Part shown: piece after piece, positions 27,990 through 34,800 of the stretch
Layout of the letters: the number at the start of each line of letters is the position of its first letter
Position numbering within the stretch: position 1 is the first letter of the stretch
From: Bacteroidia bacterium
GTDB lineage: Bacteria; Bacteroidota; Bacteroidia; Bacteroidales; GWF2-35-48
Direction: 5' to 3'
Assembly (NCBI GenBank): GCA_016212695.1
Contig: JACREX010000117.1
Span: forward strand, 1 to 58,079
Length of the DNA: 58,079 nucleotides
The notes under the pieces: generated by a model
Told to the model about the DNA's origin: nothing
What the model saw: only the letters and a program-made list of their open reading frames with translations
The model's database searches: none
Program-made: the position numbers and the translations under genes

Positions 27990-29201
27990 ATGAATAAAAA
28001 AATTATAAAGAGCGGTGTGAAATTCCTTCTGCGTCATAAGTTGCAATCTTTTTTTATGATACTTGGCGTCATGATAGGTGTAATTTTTTTATGCCTGACT
28101 TTTGCTATAGGATCAAGTACAGAAAAACAAATTCTGGATAAAATGAAAGGGTTTTTCAGCTCAAATAATATTTTTATCATGGCAGGAAAAGGAATGAAAA
28201 GGGGTGGGCCAAGATCAGAAGGTTCGGTAACCACGCTCAAACTGGAAGATATGGAAGCCGTTCTCAATGCAGTACCGGGTGTAATCAGGTTTGACCCGAT
28301 GCAAACCTTATCGCCATGTGAAGTAATATACGGAAATGTAAATATTTCAACCACGATACAAGGTCGTTCTGTTGATGGAGAAGTTGTATGGAACAGAACC
28401 GTTACTTCCGGGGAATATCTGAACAAAGAAGATGTGGAAAGTGCAGCAAGAGTTGCCTTGCTTGGCTCAAAAATAGAAAAACAATTGTTCGGTGATTCAA
28501 ATCCTTTGAGACAGCAGATAAGGATAGGCAGCGTACTTTTCACAGTGAAAGGCGTGCTGGAAGAAAAAGGGACCGATCCGCACGGAAACAATCTCGACAT
28601 GGAAGTGATTGTGCCCATTACAACAATGATGAGCAGGCTAAAGAATGTTGATTATATTCCGGCTGCCAAACTTGAAGTTGATGAAACAAAAATGGCTGAA
28701 ATTGCAGAAAAGATTAAAACGGTTCTAAGAGAAAGGCATTCCCTGAATGCTGATGTATCAGACGATTTTTCAGTTATGACACCCGTGCAGGCACAGGAAA
28801 TGGTACAGAAAATGAAAAAAATATTTACACTTTATCTGCCTCTGATCTCAGGTGTGATTTTGCTTTTGAGCGGTATTATAATTTCCATCCTGATGCTCAT
28901 TTCTGTTTCCAGAAGAGTGAGTGAAATAGGATTGCGAAAAGCGGTTGGCGCGAGTCCTAAAGACATTATGCTGCAGTTTGTTTTTGAATCTGTTATGATA
29001 TCATTAATCGGAGGTCTTCTTGGCTTGCTAATAGGATTAATAGGTACGTGGGCAATTATAACTAAATTGGGATATACCTTTTATTTACCCTGGCAACCGA
29101 TTGTACTTGGCGTGTTGCTCCCTGTTATAGTAGGTATCCTGGCAGGTATTATTCCGGCAAGAAAAGCAGCCAATCTTGACCCTGTAAAATCATTGGCATA
29201 A
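27990..29201 (+). CDS. MacB/FtsX-type ABC transporter permease (first copy)
   Basis: 403 aa. One N-terminal membrane helix ('FFMILGVMIGVIFLCLTFAI'), a large extracytoplasmic MacB periplasmic-core domain (~50-270), then three C-terminal helices with the FtsX signature 'RRVSEIGLRKAVGASPKDI' and the final 'ARKAANLDPVKSLA'. It likely pairs with the second permease at 29340 as a heterodimer driven by the ATPase encoded just upstream. The periplasmic domain opens with an unusually glycine/lysine-rich stretch ('MAGKGMKRGGPRSEG'). Confidence 0.92.
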   Translation: MNKKIIKSGVKFLLRHKLQSFFMILGVMIGVIFLCLTFAIGSSTEKQILDKMKGFFSSNNIFIMAGKGMKRGGPRSEGSVTTLKLEDMEAVLNAVPGVIRFDPMQTLSPCEVIYGNVNISTTIQGRSVDGEVVWNRTVTSGEYLNKEDVESAARVALLGSKIEKQLFGDSNPLRQQIRIGSVLFTVKGVLEEKGTDPHGNNLDMEVIVPITTMMSRLKNVDYIPAAKLEVDETKMAEIAEKIKTVLRERHSLNADVSDDFSVMTPVQAQEMVQKMKKIFTLYLPLISGVILLLSGIIISILMLISVSRRVSEIGLRKAVGASPKDIMLQFVFESVMISLIGGLLGLLIGLIGTWAIITKLGYTFYLPWQPIVLGVLLPVIVGILAGIIPARKAANLDPVKSLA

Positions 29202-29244
29202 AAACTGAACTATGGACACATTCTGCTCAAAGTATATAGCGGCA

Positions 29245-29300
29245 GTTGGCAGTGGCAGAAGTTACTGCCTGCTGCTACTGCTTACTGCTGCTTTTTTATT
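29245..29300. repeat. Imperfect inverted repeat between the two permease genes
   Basis: A GGCAGTTGGCAGTGGCAG block is followed by CTGCCTGCTGCTACTGCTTACTGCTGC, so the two halves can pair imperfectly. It lies in the 138-bp gap between the permease genes and has no reading frame. It may be a dispersed repeat that has inserted within the operon, or an attenuating hairpin. Confidence 0.5.
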
Positions 29301-29339
29301 GATTTCAGTTTTTATACCTATTTCGACCGTGTGCTTTTT

Positions 29340-30566
29340 ATGAAGTTTATTAAAAATATCAGGCTATCATGGAAAGCATTATTACTTCATAAAATCCATA
29401 CTTTTCTTGCGATAGTCATTCTTGCAATTGGGATATCAACGGTTATAGTATTAACTTCTGTAAGCAAAGGAGCAGAGGATAAAATCTCCGATCAGTTTGG
29501 TAACATGGGCACAAACCTGATAATAGTTAACGCAGGGAAAATTGTGAAAGTTATGGGAAGGAAGCAAAAGATCAATCAGGTAACAACACTAACCTTACAA
29601 GATGCTGAAGCCATACTCAGCGAATGTCCTTCTGTAAGCAGAGTGATCCCTTCATCTGAAAAGATGGCCGGTTCAGTAAAGTATGGTAATATTTCCACAA
29701 AAACAATGCTTCAGGGTGTTACAGAATATTACCCCATAGTAAAAAGTTTCACTATTGCCAAAGGTCGCTTTTTTACTGAGGACGAAGATAAAGAAATGAA
29801 AAGAGTGGTTATAATCGGGAACAAAATACAAAAGAATCTTTTTGGCAGTACTGACCCGGTAGGTGAAACAATTATTGTCGGAGCAGTACCCTTTGAAGTG
29901 ATTGGTGTTTTATCCCCCAAAGGTATAAGCCCGGAAGGCAGCGATGAAGATAATATATTGCTGGCTCCTGTAAATACGGCCCTGAGGAGAGCGTTAAATG
30001 TTGATTTTTTAAGCAGAATTTTTGTTCAGGCAAAAACTAAAGGTGACATGAATGCAGCAGAAAAAGAAATTGAAAAATTATTAAGAGAACGTCATAGATT
30101 AAACCTGTACAATAAAAAAAATGATTTTACCCTTGAAAATAAACTGAATGCCATTAAAGCAGAAAATGAATCGCTGAAATCTTTTAACTGGTTAGTTCTT
30201 TTAATAACCGGGATTACATTTTTTATAGGCGGCATCGGTGTGCTTGCTGTAATGTTACTGTCTGTTCGTGAAAGAGTTTCAGAGATAGGACTGCGTATGT
30301 CAGTTGGCGCCCGTGAGTGGGATATTCTCCGGCAGTTTCTCACCGAGGCAGCTATGCTGGGAATAACCGGCGGGGCTTTGGGTACATTCCTCGGGGTATT
30401 GTTATCAATAATTATTGGGAAAACAACACAATGGGGCACCTGTTTATCATTACAGACAGCATTGTACTCAATAATTCTTTCTATTTCTGTTGCTCTGTTT
30501 TTTGGTGTGTTTCCGGCATATAAAGCGGCAAAATTAGACCCGATACTGGCATTGCAAAAAGAATAA
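29340..30566 (+). CDS. MacB/FtsX-type ABC transporter permease (second copy)
   Basis: About 408 aa from the ATG at 29340; the ORF track used a GTG nine bases upstream. Same architecture as the preceding gene: an N-terminal helix ('IHTFLAIVILAIGISTVIVL'), a periplasmic core, and three C-terminal helices with 'ERVSEIGLRMSVGAREWDIL' and 'AYKAAKLDPILALQKE'. It is clearly paralogous to, but diverged from, the first permease, so a heterodimeric transporter is likely. Another possibility is two alternative homodimers sharing one ATPase. Confidence 0.92.
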   Translation: MKFIKNIRLSWKALLLHKIHTFLAIVILAIGISTVIVLTSVSKGAEDKISDQFGNMGTNLIIVNAGKIVKVMGRKQKINQVTTLTLQDAEAILSECPSVSRVIPSSEKMAGSVKYGNISTKTMLQGVTEYYPIVKSFTIAKGRFFTEDEDKEMKRVVIIGNKIQKNLFGSTDPVGETIIVGAVPFEVIGVLSPKGISPEGSDEDNILLAPVNTALRRALNVDFLSRIFVQAKTKGDMNAAEKEIEKLLRERHRLNLYNKKNDFTLENKLNAIKAENESLKSFNWLVLLITGITFFIGGIGVLAVMLLSVRERVSEIGLRMSVGAREWDILRQFLTEAAMLGITGGALGTFLGVLLSIIIGKTTQWGTCLSLQTALYSIILSISVALFFGVFPAYKAAKLDPILALQKE

Positions 30567-30572
30567 ATTGAA

Positions 30573-30580
30573 TACTTTTG
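30573..30580 (+). promoter_or_regulatory. Candidate -7 element TACTTTTG for the two-component pair
   Basis: Matches the Bacteroidota consensus TAnnTTTG and lies 28 bp ahead of the response-regulator ATG. An ATTG about 18 bp upstream could serve as a weak -33 element. It suggests that the regulator and kinase can be transcribed separately from the transporter genes. Confidence 0.5.
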
Positions 30581-30607
30581 TAAACAAGGCTTTAACAGAA
30601 CAAAAAC

Positions 30608-31297
30608 ATGAAAAATAAAATATTTGTTATTGATGATGATGAAAAACTAAATGATCTGCTCCGGAATTATCTTTCAAATTTCGGGTATCATGTGGTTACT
30701 TTCACGAATCCAAAAATAGGTCTGGATAAAATCAATAAAGAATTACCGGACCTGGTGATCCTTGATGTGATGATGCCTGAAATGGACGGTTTCACAGCTT
30801 GCAGGGAAATACGGAAAGAATATTCGGTACCCATTATTTTATTAACGGCAAGAGGGGATGTAACTGACCGTATCGTGGGGCTTGAGCTGGGCGCTGATGA
30901 CTATTTGCCAAAGCCTTTTGAACCACGGGAGTTAGTGGCGAGGATACAGACCATTTTAAGGAGAACCCAGCCGGGCAATATGAAACAGGGTGTTCTGAAA
31001 TCAGGTCGCTTTGAAGTATCCCCGGACAAGCATATCATAAAGCTCGACAATAAAGAAATAGAATTATCATCACTTGAATATGAGGCCTTGTATTTATTTA
31101 TACGGAAAAAAGGCAGCGTCCTTTCCCGCGATAACATCATGGAAAGTCTCCGGGGCATTGACTGGTCAGCCTTTGACCGCTCTGTTGATATTCTTATCAG
31201 CCGGCTTCGTCAGAAACTCAGTGATGATCCCAAAAATCCGGTATTTATAAAAACAATCAGGAGTTCAGGTTATAAATTCTTAGACAGTGATGAATAA
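30608..31297 (+). CDS. OmpR-family response regulator
   Basis: 229 aa. The receiver domain has an acidic pocket 'VIDDDEK', phospho-acceptor Asp53 in 'LVILDVMMPEMDGF', 'PIILLTARGD' and the Lys of 'DDYLPKPFEPRELVAR'. The C-terminal winged-helix DNA-binding domain has 'ELSSLEYEALYLFIRKKGSV' and 'RSVDILISRLRQKL'. Full length. It overlaps the histidine-kinase gene by 8 nt, so the two are translationally coupled, and it lies directly after the transporter, which it most likely regulates. Confidence 0.95.
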   Translation: MKNKIFVIDDDEKLNDLLRNYLSNFGYHVVTFTNPKIGLDKINKELPDLVILDVMMPEMDGFTACREIRKEYSVPIILLTARGDVTDRIVGLELGADDYLPKPFEPRELVARIQTILRRTQPGNMKQGVLKSGRFEVSPDKHIIKLDNKEIELSSLEYEALYLFIRKKGSVLSRDNIMESLRGIDWSAFDRSVDILISRLRQKLSDDPKNPVFIKTIRSSGYKFLDSDE

Positions 31298-32297
31298 AAA
31301 AATTCATATCGGGCACTCGGTCATTTTAAAGCTTACCGTAGTGATTGCTATACTGGCCGTTTGTGTGATTCTGCTGGTGTATATCTTTTCCATCCTGCTG
31401 CTCCCCGAGCATGCAGATATTCATACAAAACAATTTATCCACCTGGTGTTAATGATTCTTGTCGCCCTGATGTTTATTATTGGCTTTATATTTATTCATC
31501 ATATTCTGAACCCGGTTAAGAAATTGATTGTGGCCGTGAACGAGATCCGTAAGGGCAATCTCGACTATAAAATCACATTTAAGGGAAAAGATGAATTTGG
31601 CCATCTCGCTGAAGCTTTCAACGCCATGTCTGCCGAGCTGAAAAAAATGATACAGGCCAGGGAGCAACTTTTACTTGATGTCAGCCATGAATTAAGGACC
31701 CCGATCACACGTTCAAAACTGGCTCTTGAAATGATGCCGGAAACCAGAGAAAGGGCTTCGGTTACCGAAGATTTAAAAGAAATGGAAGTGATGATAACCG
31801 ATATCCTTGAAACGGCCCGTTTAAAAAATGATCAGATAACACTCCATGCGAAAGAGGTGCATATAAAGGAGCTTATTTCGAAAACCCTCGTATCATTTGA
31901 AAATCAAAAAAACAGAATTATTGCAAACCCGGTTTCAGATGGATTGATTATAAAAGCAGATGAAAGACGGCTCATAATTGCACTGCGTAATATTATTGAA
32001 AATTCCCTGAAATATTCATCCCCGGAAAGCAAGAAAACGGAAATCACTGTCTTTGATCACCCGGATAAAATCATAATACAGGTTGAAGATTTCGGCCAGG
32101 GTATCCCGGAAGATAAAATCCCTTTTGTTTTTGAGCCATTCTACAGGGTTGACGATTCCCGTTCAAAAAAATCAGGCGGTTATGGTTTAGGCTTGCATTT
32201 ATGCAAACGAATTATGGAAGCGCATGGAGCAGAAATATCTATACAAAACAAACAGTCCTATAGTGGTATTATTGTCAATTTATGTTTTAAAAAATAA
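31290..32297 (+). CDS. Sensor histidine kinase with a very short extracytoplasmic loop
   Basis: 335 aa. Two membrane helices ('LTVVIAILAVCVILLVYIFS' and 'LVLMILVALMFIIGFIFIHH') are separated by only ~20 residues, too few for a folded periplasmic sensor. HAMP follows ('NPVKKLIVAVNEIRKGNLDY'), then the H-box 'LDVSHELRTPITR' (phospho-His near residue 132) and an HATPase domain ('NIIENSLKYSSPE', 'DFGQGIPEDK', 'GGYGLGLHLCKRI'). A short loop and adjacent MacB/FtsX-type permeases recall intramembrane-sensing kinases that read transporter activity; that role is inferred. Confidence 0.92.
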   Translation: MNKKIHIGHSVILKLTVVIAILAVCVILLVYIFSILLLPEHADIHTKQFIHLVLMILVALMFIIGFIFIHHILNPVKKLIVAVNEIRKGNLDYKITFKGKDEFGHLAEAFNAMSAELKKMIQAREQLLLDVSHELRTPITRSKLALEMMPETRERASVTEDLKEMEVMITDILETARLKNDQITLHAKEVHIKELISKTLVSFENQKNRIIANPVSDGLIIKADERRLIIALRNIIENSLKYSSPESKKTEITVFDHPDKIIIQVEDFGQGIPEDKIPFVFEPFYRVDDSRSKKSGGYGLGLHLCKRIMEAHGAEISIQNKQSYSGIIVNLCFKK

Positions 32298-32367
32298 TCT
32301 TTAAAATATTTTCTACATACTATACTGCAAACGGTTACAAATTTAACTTTTATTCAAGAGACATTGT

Positions 32368-32495
32368 CAAATTGTTATATTGCTAAATTGTTATATTGCT
32401 ATATTGTTATATTGCTATATTGTTATATTGCTATATTGCTAAATTGCTAAATTGCTAAATTGCTAAATTGCTAAATTGCTAAATTGCTAAATTGT
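32368..32495. repeat. 8-bp tandem repeat, 16 units (TAAATTGC / TATATTGY)
   Basis: I count sixteen consecutive 8-bp units: first a mix of TATATTGC, TATATTGT and TAAATTGT, then a run of TAAATTGC. The 8-bp period excludes coding. It lies downstream of the kinase gene, at the edge of the retroelement/REP graveyard. It is followed by looser 'caaccattcagccatttaac' words up to 32575. Confidence 0.9.
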
Positions 32496-32573
32496 TAAGC
32501 GGATATTCACAACAATTTAACCATTGAGCCATTCAACCATTCAGCCATTTAACAATGTCAACAATTTAACCAT

Positions 32574-32717
32574 TTAAAGTATAACCAAGTTCCACCAATA
32601 TGCAGACAGGCGGTTTTTTATTAATCGATTCCTGATTTTATAGGTTTTGTAATGTTTCATTATTCCGAGATATGAGTTCATACAACTGAGAAAATTATTC
32701 ATTTCTTTTTGAATTAC
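32574..32717 (-). pseudogene. C-terminal fragment of a reverse transcriptase (probable second DGR RT)
   Basis: The frame reads '...GWVIQKEMNNFLSCMNSYLG', then 'IMKHYKTYKIRNRLIKNRL' and 'SAYWWNLVIL', and stops. The NSYLG-x-hkHY-x-tYkiR pattern resembles the C-terminal thumb end of DGR- and group-II-like reverse transcriptases, as far as I can judge by eye. Everything N-terminal is missing: the fragment begins at a REP palindrome (32720-32738). I cannot exclude a different RT class. It is on the same strand as the FISUMP fragment at 33182-33349 and may have belonged to the same element. Confidence 0.45.
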
Positions 32718-32719
32718 CC

Positions 32720-32738
32720 AGCCCTTCAGGGCAGGGCT
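32720..32738. repeat. REP-like palindrome AGCCCTTCAGGGCAGGGCT
   Basis: Overlapping complementary words GCCCT/AGGGC and AGCCCT/AGGGCT can fold into a hairpin. A close relative (CCTTTAGGGCAGGGGCT) occurs at 54136-54152. It sits exactly at the 5' break of the RT fragment and beside a RAYT remnant, as expected for REP elements mobilised by such transposases. Confidence 0.65.
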
Positions 32739-32759
32739 ATCAAACTCAACAAGAATCAA

Positions 32760-32773
32760 CGGGCTTTAGCCCG
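32760..32773. repeat. REP-like palindrome CGGGCTTTAGCCCG
   Basis: A 14-bp palindrome (CGGGCT/AGCCCG arms) immediately downstream (minus-strand sense) of the RAYT remnant's stop codon. It is mirrored by GGGCTAAAGCCC on the other side of the gene. Confidence 0.75.
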
Positions 32774-33110
32774 AAACAAACCGCTCAAAGCCGTATTTCT
32801 GCATAAACTCATCATACTCTTCCTGAAAACTCTTCTTCCTGTGATGCTCTTCCTGATTCTTGATATAGTCCCTTACTTTATTTACTGCTGATTCGCTTAC
32901 TGAAACTGCGAAATATTCGTTTTGCCATGCAAACTTTGCATTCGTTAGTTTATTCGTATTAATCCAATGCGATGATTCTCCTTTCAGCAGCATTAAAATA
33001 TTGTCTGTTGTCTGGTTTGCCTTTAACGAAATCAGGCAGTGGACAGTTAAAAAAGGTTCACGGTTTTTGGTTGTCCAAACGAGGTGAATCCAGATTTTTA
33101 AGTATCCCAT
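32766..33110 (-). pseudogene. REP-associated tyrosine transposase (RAYT, Y1_Tnp) with internal deletion
   Basis: 114 aa. Begins like a RAYT ('LKIWIHLVWTTKNREPFLT') and then jumps directly to 'VHCLISLKANQTTDNI', continuing normally through 'KGESSHWINTNKLTNAKFAW', 'QNEYFAVSVSESAVNKVRDY' and 'NQEEHHRKKSFQEEYDEF'. Compared with the family, about 35 residues are missing between EPFLT and VHCL. The loss includes the first His of the HUH metal-binding pair ('HVHCL' in intact members), so the protein should be inactive although the frame is open. The catalytic Tyr region ('VRDYIKNQEEHH') remains. REP palindromes flank the gene on both sides. Confidence 0.8.
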
Positions 33111-33128
33111 TTTGTAATAATTATTTTG

Positions 33129-33141
33129 GGCTAAAGCCCGA
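33129..33141. repeat. REP-like palindrome GGGCTAAAGCCC(G)
   Basis: Inverted counterpart of the palindrome at 32760-32773, on the 5' side of the RAYT remnant. Together they bracket the transposase gene as in REP-RAYT units. Confidence 0.75.
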
Positions 33142-33162
33142 TTATACGTTGTTTTTTTAATC

Positions 33163-33182
33163 CCCGTGCTGAAGCACGGGGT
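33163..33182. repeat. REP palindrome CCCCGTGC-TGAA-GCACGGGG
   Basis: A perfect 8-bp stem with a TGAA loop, GC-rich in an AT-rich setting. It lies exactly where the FISUMP-domain reading frame breaks off, so it probably marks an insertion or recombination boundary. Confidence 0.85.
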
Positions 33183-33349
33183 AATTCAGGTACCGTAACC
33201 AGGCATTTGCCGCATTGTTCTCGGTAGAACTCCACCAGTAACCGTTGATCCCAATGCCGTAGAATGTTCCACCGTAGTTACGGAAGCCACCCGGAAGGGC
33301 CGAAAAACTGCTGCTGTTATCAGCGCCTTTATTCGGACTGTTCCATTGT
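33182..33349 (-). pseudogene. Fragment of a FISUMP (Fibrobacter major paralogous) domain, possible DGR variable repeat
   Basis: One frame reads 'WNSPNKGADNSSSFSALPGG', 'FRNYGGTFYGIGINGYWWSS' and 'TENNAANAWLRYLNY', then breaks at a REP palindrome. This is the C-terminal part of a FISUMP domain, a secreted C-type-lectin-like fold. In FISUMP proteins that I recall as DGR targets, the corresponding positions are Asn-rich in the template. Here they are Tyr, Ile, Leu and Asn (TAC, ATC, TTA, AAC), compatible with adenine mutagenesis. There is no start codon, and a stop lies upstream. No matching template repeat is visible, so the DGR reading is inference. Confidence 0.55.
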
Positions 33350-33502
33350 AGTTCATGTTATCTGTGAGCCATGTCGCAAAAAAACAAATGCAACTTTCAA
33401 CAGCGCTACTAACCGCATTTGTATCAACACTATTTGTCTTTCATTGGTGAAAGAGCGGGACAAGTATCTGTTCACAAGCAGCTATCCGGCCACACCTTTG
33501 AG

Positions 33503-33554
33503 CTACGGGACGAATGCGAGGCGGAGACCTATGTTGTTGTTGCGGTTCGAACCC
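33503..33554 (-). repeat. Collapsed DGR template repeat (TR) ends
   Basis: The minus strand reads GGTTCGAACCGCAACAACAAC followed by ATAGGTCTCCGCCTCGCATT and CGTCCCGTAG. Both ends align with the 3' end of the PEGA/FGE gene (GGTTCGCTCCGG... and ...CGCACCTACTTCATAGGCCT), but about 80 bp of the middle are missing, probably through recombination between AACCG repeats. The adenine-rich AAC codons are typical of a TR. It directly follows, and is in frame with, the RT C-terminal fragment, so the RT frame ends in the TR ('SQGSNRNNNIGLRLAFVP'). Confidence 0.7.
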
Positions 33555-33739
33555 TGCGATACTTGCCCTAATTGAGAAATTATTTTTTTTCTAAACCCTA
33601 TTGCCTCGGCATGTTGCGTAAATGATACCAAGGGTAATACATGTTGCTGATATTCCTTTTGAGACAATGAACCATCTTTTAACTTATGCTCAAAAAGTAT
33701 AATTTTATTTATGAATCTTCTTTTACTTCGTTGTGCCAT
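33503..33739 (-). pseudogene. C-terminal part of a DGR reverse transcriptase, running into the template repeat
   Basis: 78-codon open frame. 'QRSKRRFINKIILFEHKLKD', 'GSLSQKEYQQHVLPLVSFTQ' and 'HAEAIGFRKKIISQLGQ' match, from memory, the C-terminal region of Bacteroidota DGR reverse transcriptases. It then continues into the TR ('SQGSNRNNNIGLRLAFVP'). It is out of frame with the YMDD-bearing fragment immediately upstream, and the ~60-70 residues expected between YMDD and this region are absent. A deletion with frameshift is therefore inferred at about 33735. The ATG at 33739 is fortuitous. Confidence 0.65.
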
Positions 33740-33858
33740 AATACCATATCGTCCATATAGCGGACATAAGCCGGAATTTCTAATTTTTCTTTAACAAAAT
33801 GATCGGCAACCGATAAATAATGATTGGCAAAATACTGACTTGTGAGATTTCCGATAGG
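33709..33858 (-). pseudogene. Reverse transcriptase palm fragment with YMDD motif (DGR type)
   Basis: The frame reads 'PIGNLTSQYFANHYLSVADH', 'FVKEKLEIPAYVRYMDDMVL', then 'WHNEVKEDS' and a stop. PIGNLTSQ-x-FAN-x-YL (RT motif 4) and Y-x-DD (motif 5, catalytic aspartates) are diagnostic of DGR and related reverse transcriptases. The N-terminal finger domain is missing: upstream of PIGN the frame passes into a REP palindrome and a RAYT remnant. The C-terminal piece follows in another frame. This is a dead RT gene, so the element cannot act on its own. Confidence 0.8.
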
Positions 33859-33861
33859 TTG

Positions 33862-33986
33862 CAACATATTGTCTCCGTAGGAGACAAGCGATAATACAAT
33901 TTTCTTAAATATTCAAGATACTCTTCTTTGAATGTCTTCTTTTTATGATGCAATTGCTGTCTGTCAATATAAGATTTGTACTTTCC
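33862..33986 (-). pseudogene. C-terminal remnant of a second RAYT transposase
   Basis: A frame without a start reads 'GKYKSYIDRQQLHHKKKTFK' and 'EEYLEYLRK'. This is close to the RAYT C-terminus seen at 32766 ('YIKNQEEHHRKKSFQEEYDEF'). It runs straight through a REP palindrome into the RT fragment. The conserved Tyr ('SYIDRQQLHH') is the family's catalytic-tyrosine region. All upstream domains are missing. Confidence 0.55.
33870..33886. repeat. REP palindrome TGTCTCC-GTA-GGAGACA
   Basis: Perfect 7-bp arms. It lies at the junction between the second RAYT remnant and the RT palm fragment. Confidence 0.75.
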
Positions 33987-34117
33987 TTCTTTGAATTTGG
34001 AATTTGAGGCTTGGAATTTGGGGCTTAAAAAATGTACAATTTTATCCCGTTTTTAGTATAATAAATAAGAAAAATAATTTTTATATACTGATGTATTACA
34101 TCCAACTTTTAAATTAA

Positions 34118-34318
34118 AACCTCTGACTTTTGAATTACAACCTTGTACTTTTAATGTTCAACCTCTGACTTTTGAATTACAACCTTGTACTTTTAATGTT
34201 CAACCTCTGACTTTTGAATTACAACCTTGTACTTTTAATGTTCAACCATTGACTTTTGAATTACAACCCTGTACTTTTAATGTTCAACCTCTGACTTTTG
34301 AATTACAACTAAATCATA
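34118..34318. repeat. 42-bp tandem repeat, about 4.7 copies, each two related 21-mers
   Basis: The unit begins aacctctgacttttgaatta and continues caaccttgtacttttaatgt tc. Units start at 34118, 34160, 34202, 34244 and 34286. The two 21-bp halves share 'aacct-n-t-n-actttt', so an older 21-bp repeat was duplicated. The 21-bp phase allows an ORF (34249..34497, 'TFELQPCTFNVQP'), but it lacks coding features and I take it as spurious. Confidence 0.9.
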
Positions 34319-34319
34319 A

Positions 34320-34800
34320 CTTGCTTTGTAAACCGGCAATTCTTCATGTAATCCCATACTTTAGTTATAAAGTTTGCTTTGTTCATCATTCGGTGTTCGG
34401 CGTTCGTTATTTCTTTAATTTATTTTTATTTGCTGTTTCTATACTTTTTACAAAAATTGATATTAATTCCGTGCATTCTGATAAGTCTTTCTTCTAAATT
34501 ATATTTTGGATTCATAAACTATATTTTAATGTCGAATATCAAATGCTGAATACCTGCCCGCTTCGCAGCAGGCGGGTCGAATATCGAAGTTTGCTTTGTT
34601 CATCATTCAGAGTTCGGCGTTCATTATTTTTTATTTTTCTAATTCTATTTTTTCAAAAAAAAATTCGAGGGCTTCGCCCTATTTTAATAACTCGTTTACT
34701 TCGTTACATTCACATTCGCTACACTCCGTTTCGCTCTTTGTTCATTTCACTTTGTAAACTCGTTTTGCTCAAATTGTGGCACAAATAAACTGCATGAGAA
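34320..34800. other. Gene-free stretch with short direct repeats
   Basis: No credible gene. A segment like 'tttgttcatcattcggtgttcggcgttcgttatt' at about 34379 is repeated with changes at about 34597. A CCCGC...GCGGG hairpin lies at 34557-34576. Together with 34000-34118 this is low-complexity, repeat-derived DNA downstream of the PEGA/FGE gene. Confidence 0.5.

Noticed and set aside
33264-33575. 103-aa plus-strand ORF
   Set aside because: It is antisense to the FISUMP, TR and RT fragments on the minus strand, has no recognisable domain, and starts inside the FISUMP fragment.
34249-34497. 82-aa ORF with repeated TFELQPCTFNVQP
   Set aside because: It exists only because the tandem repeat has a 21-bp period; no ribosome-binding context and no coding character after the repeat.
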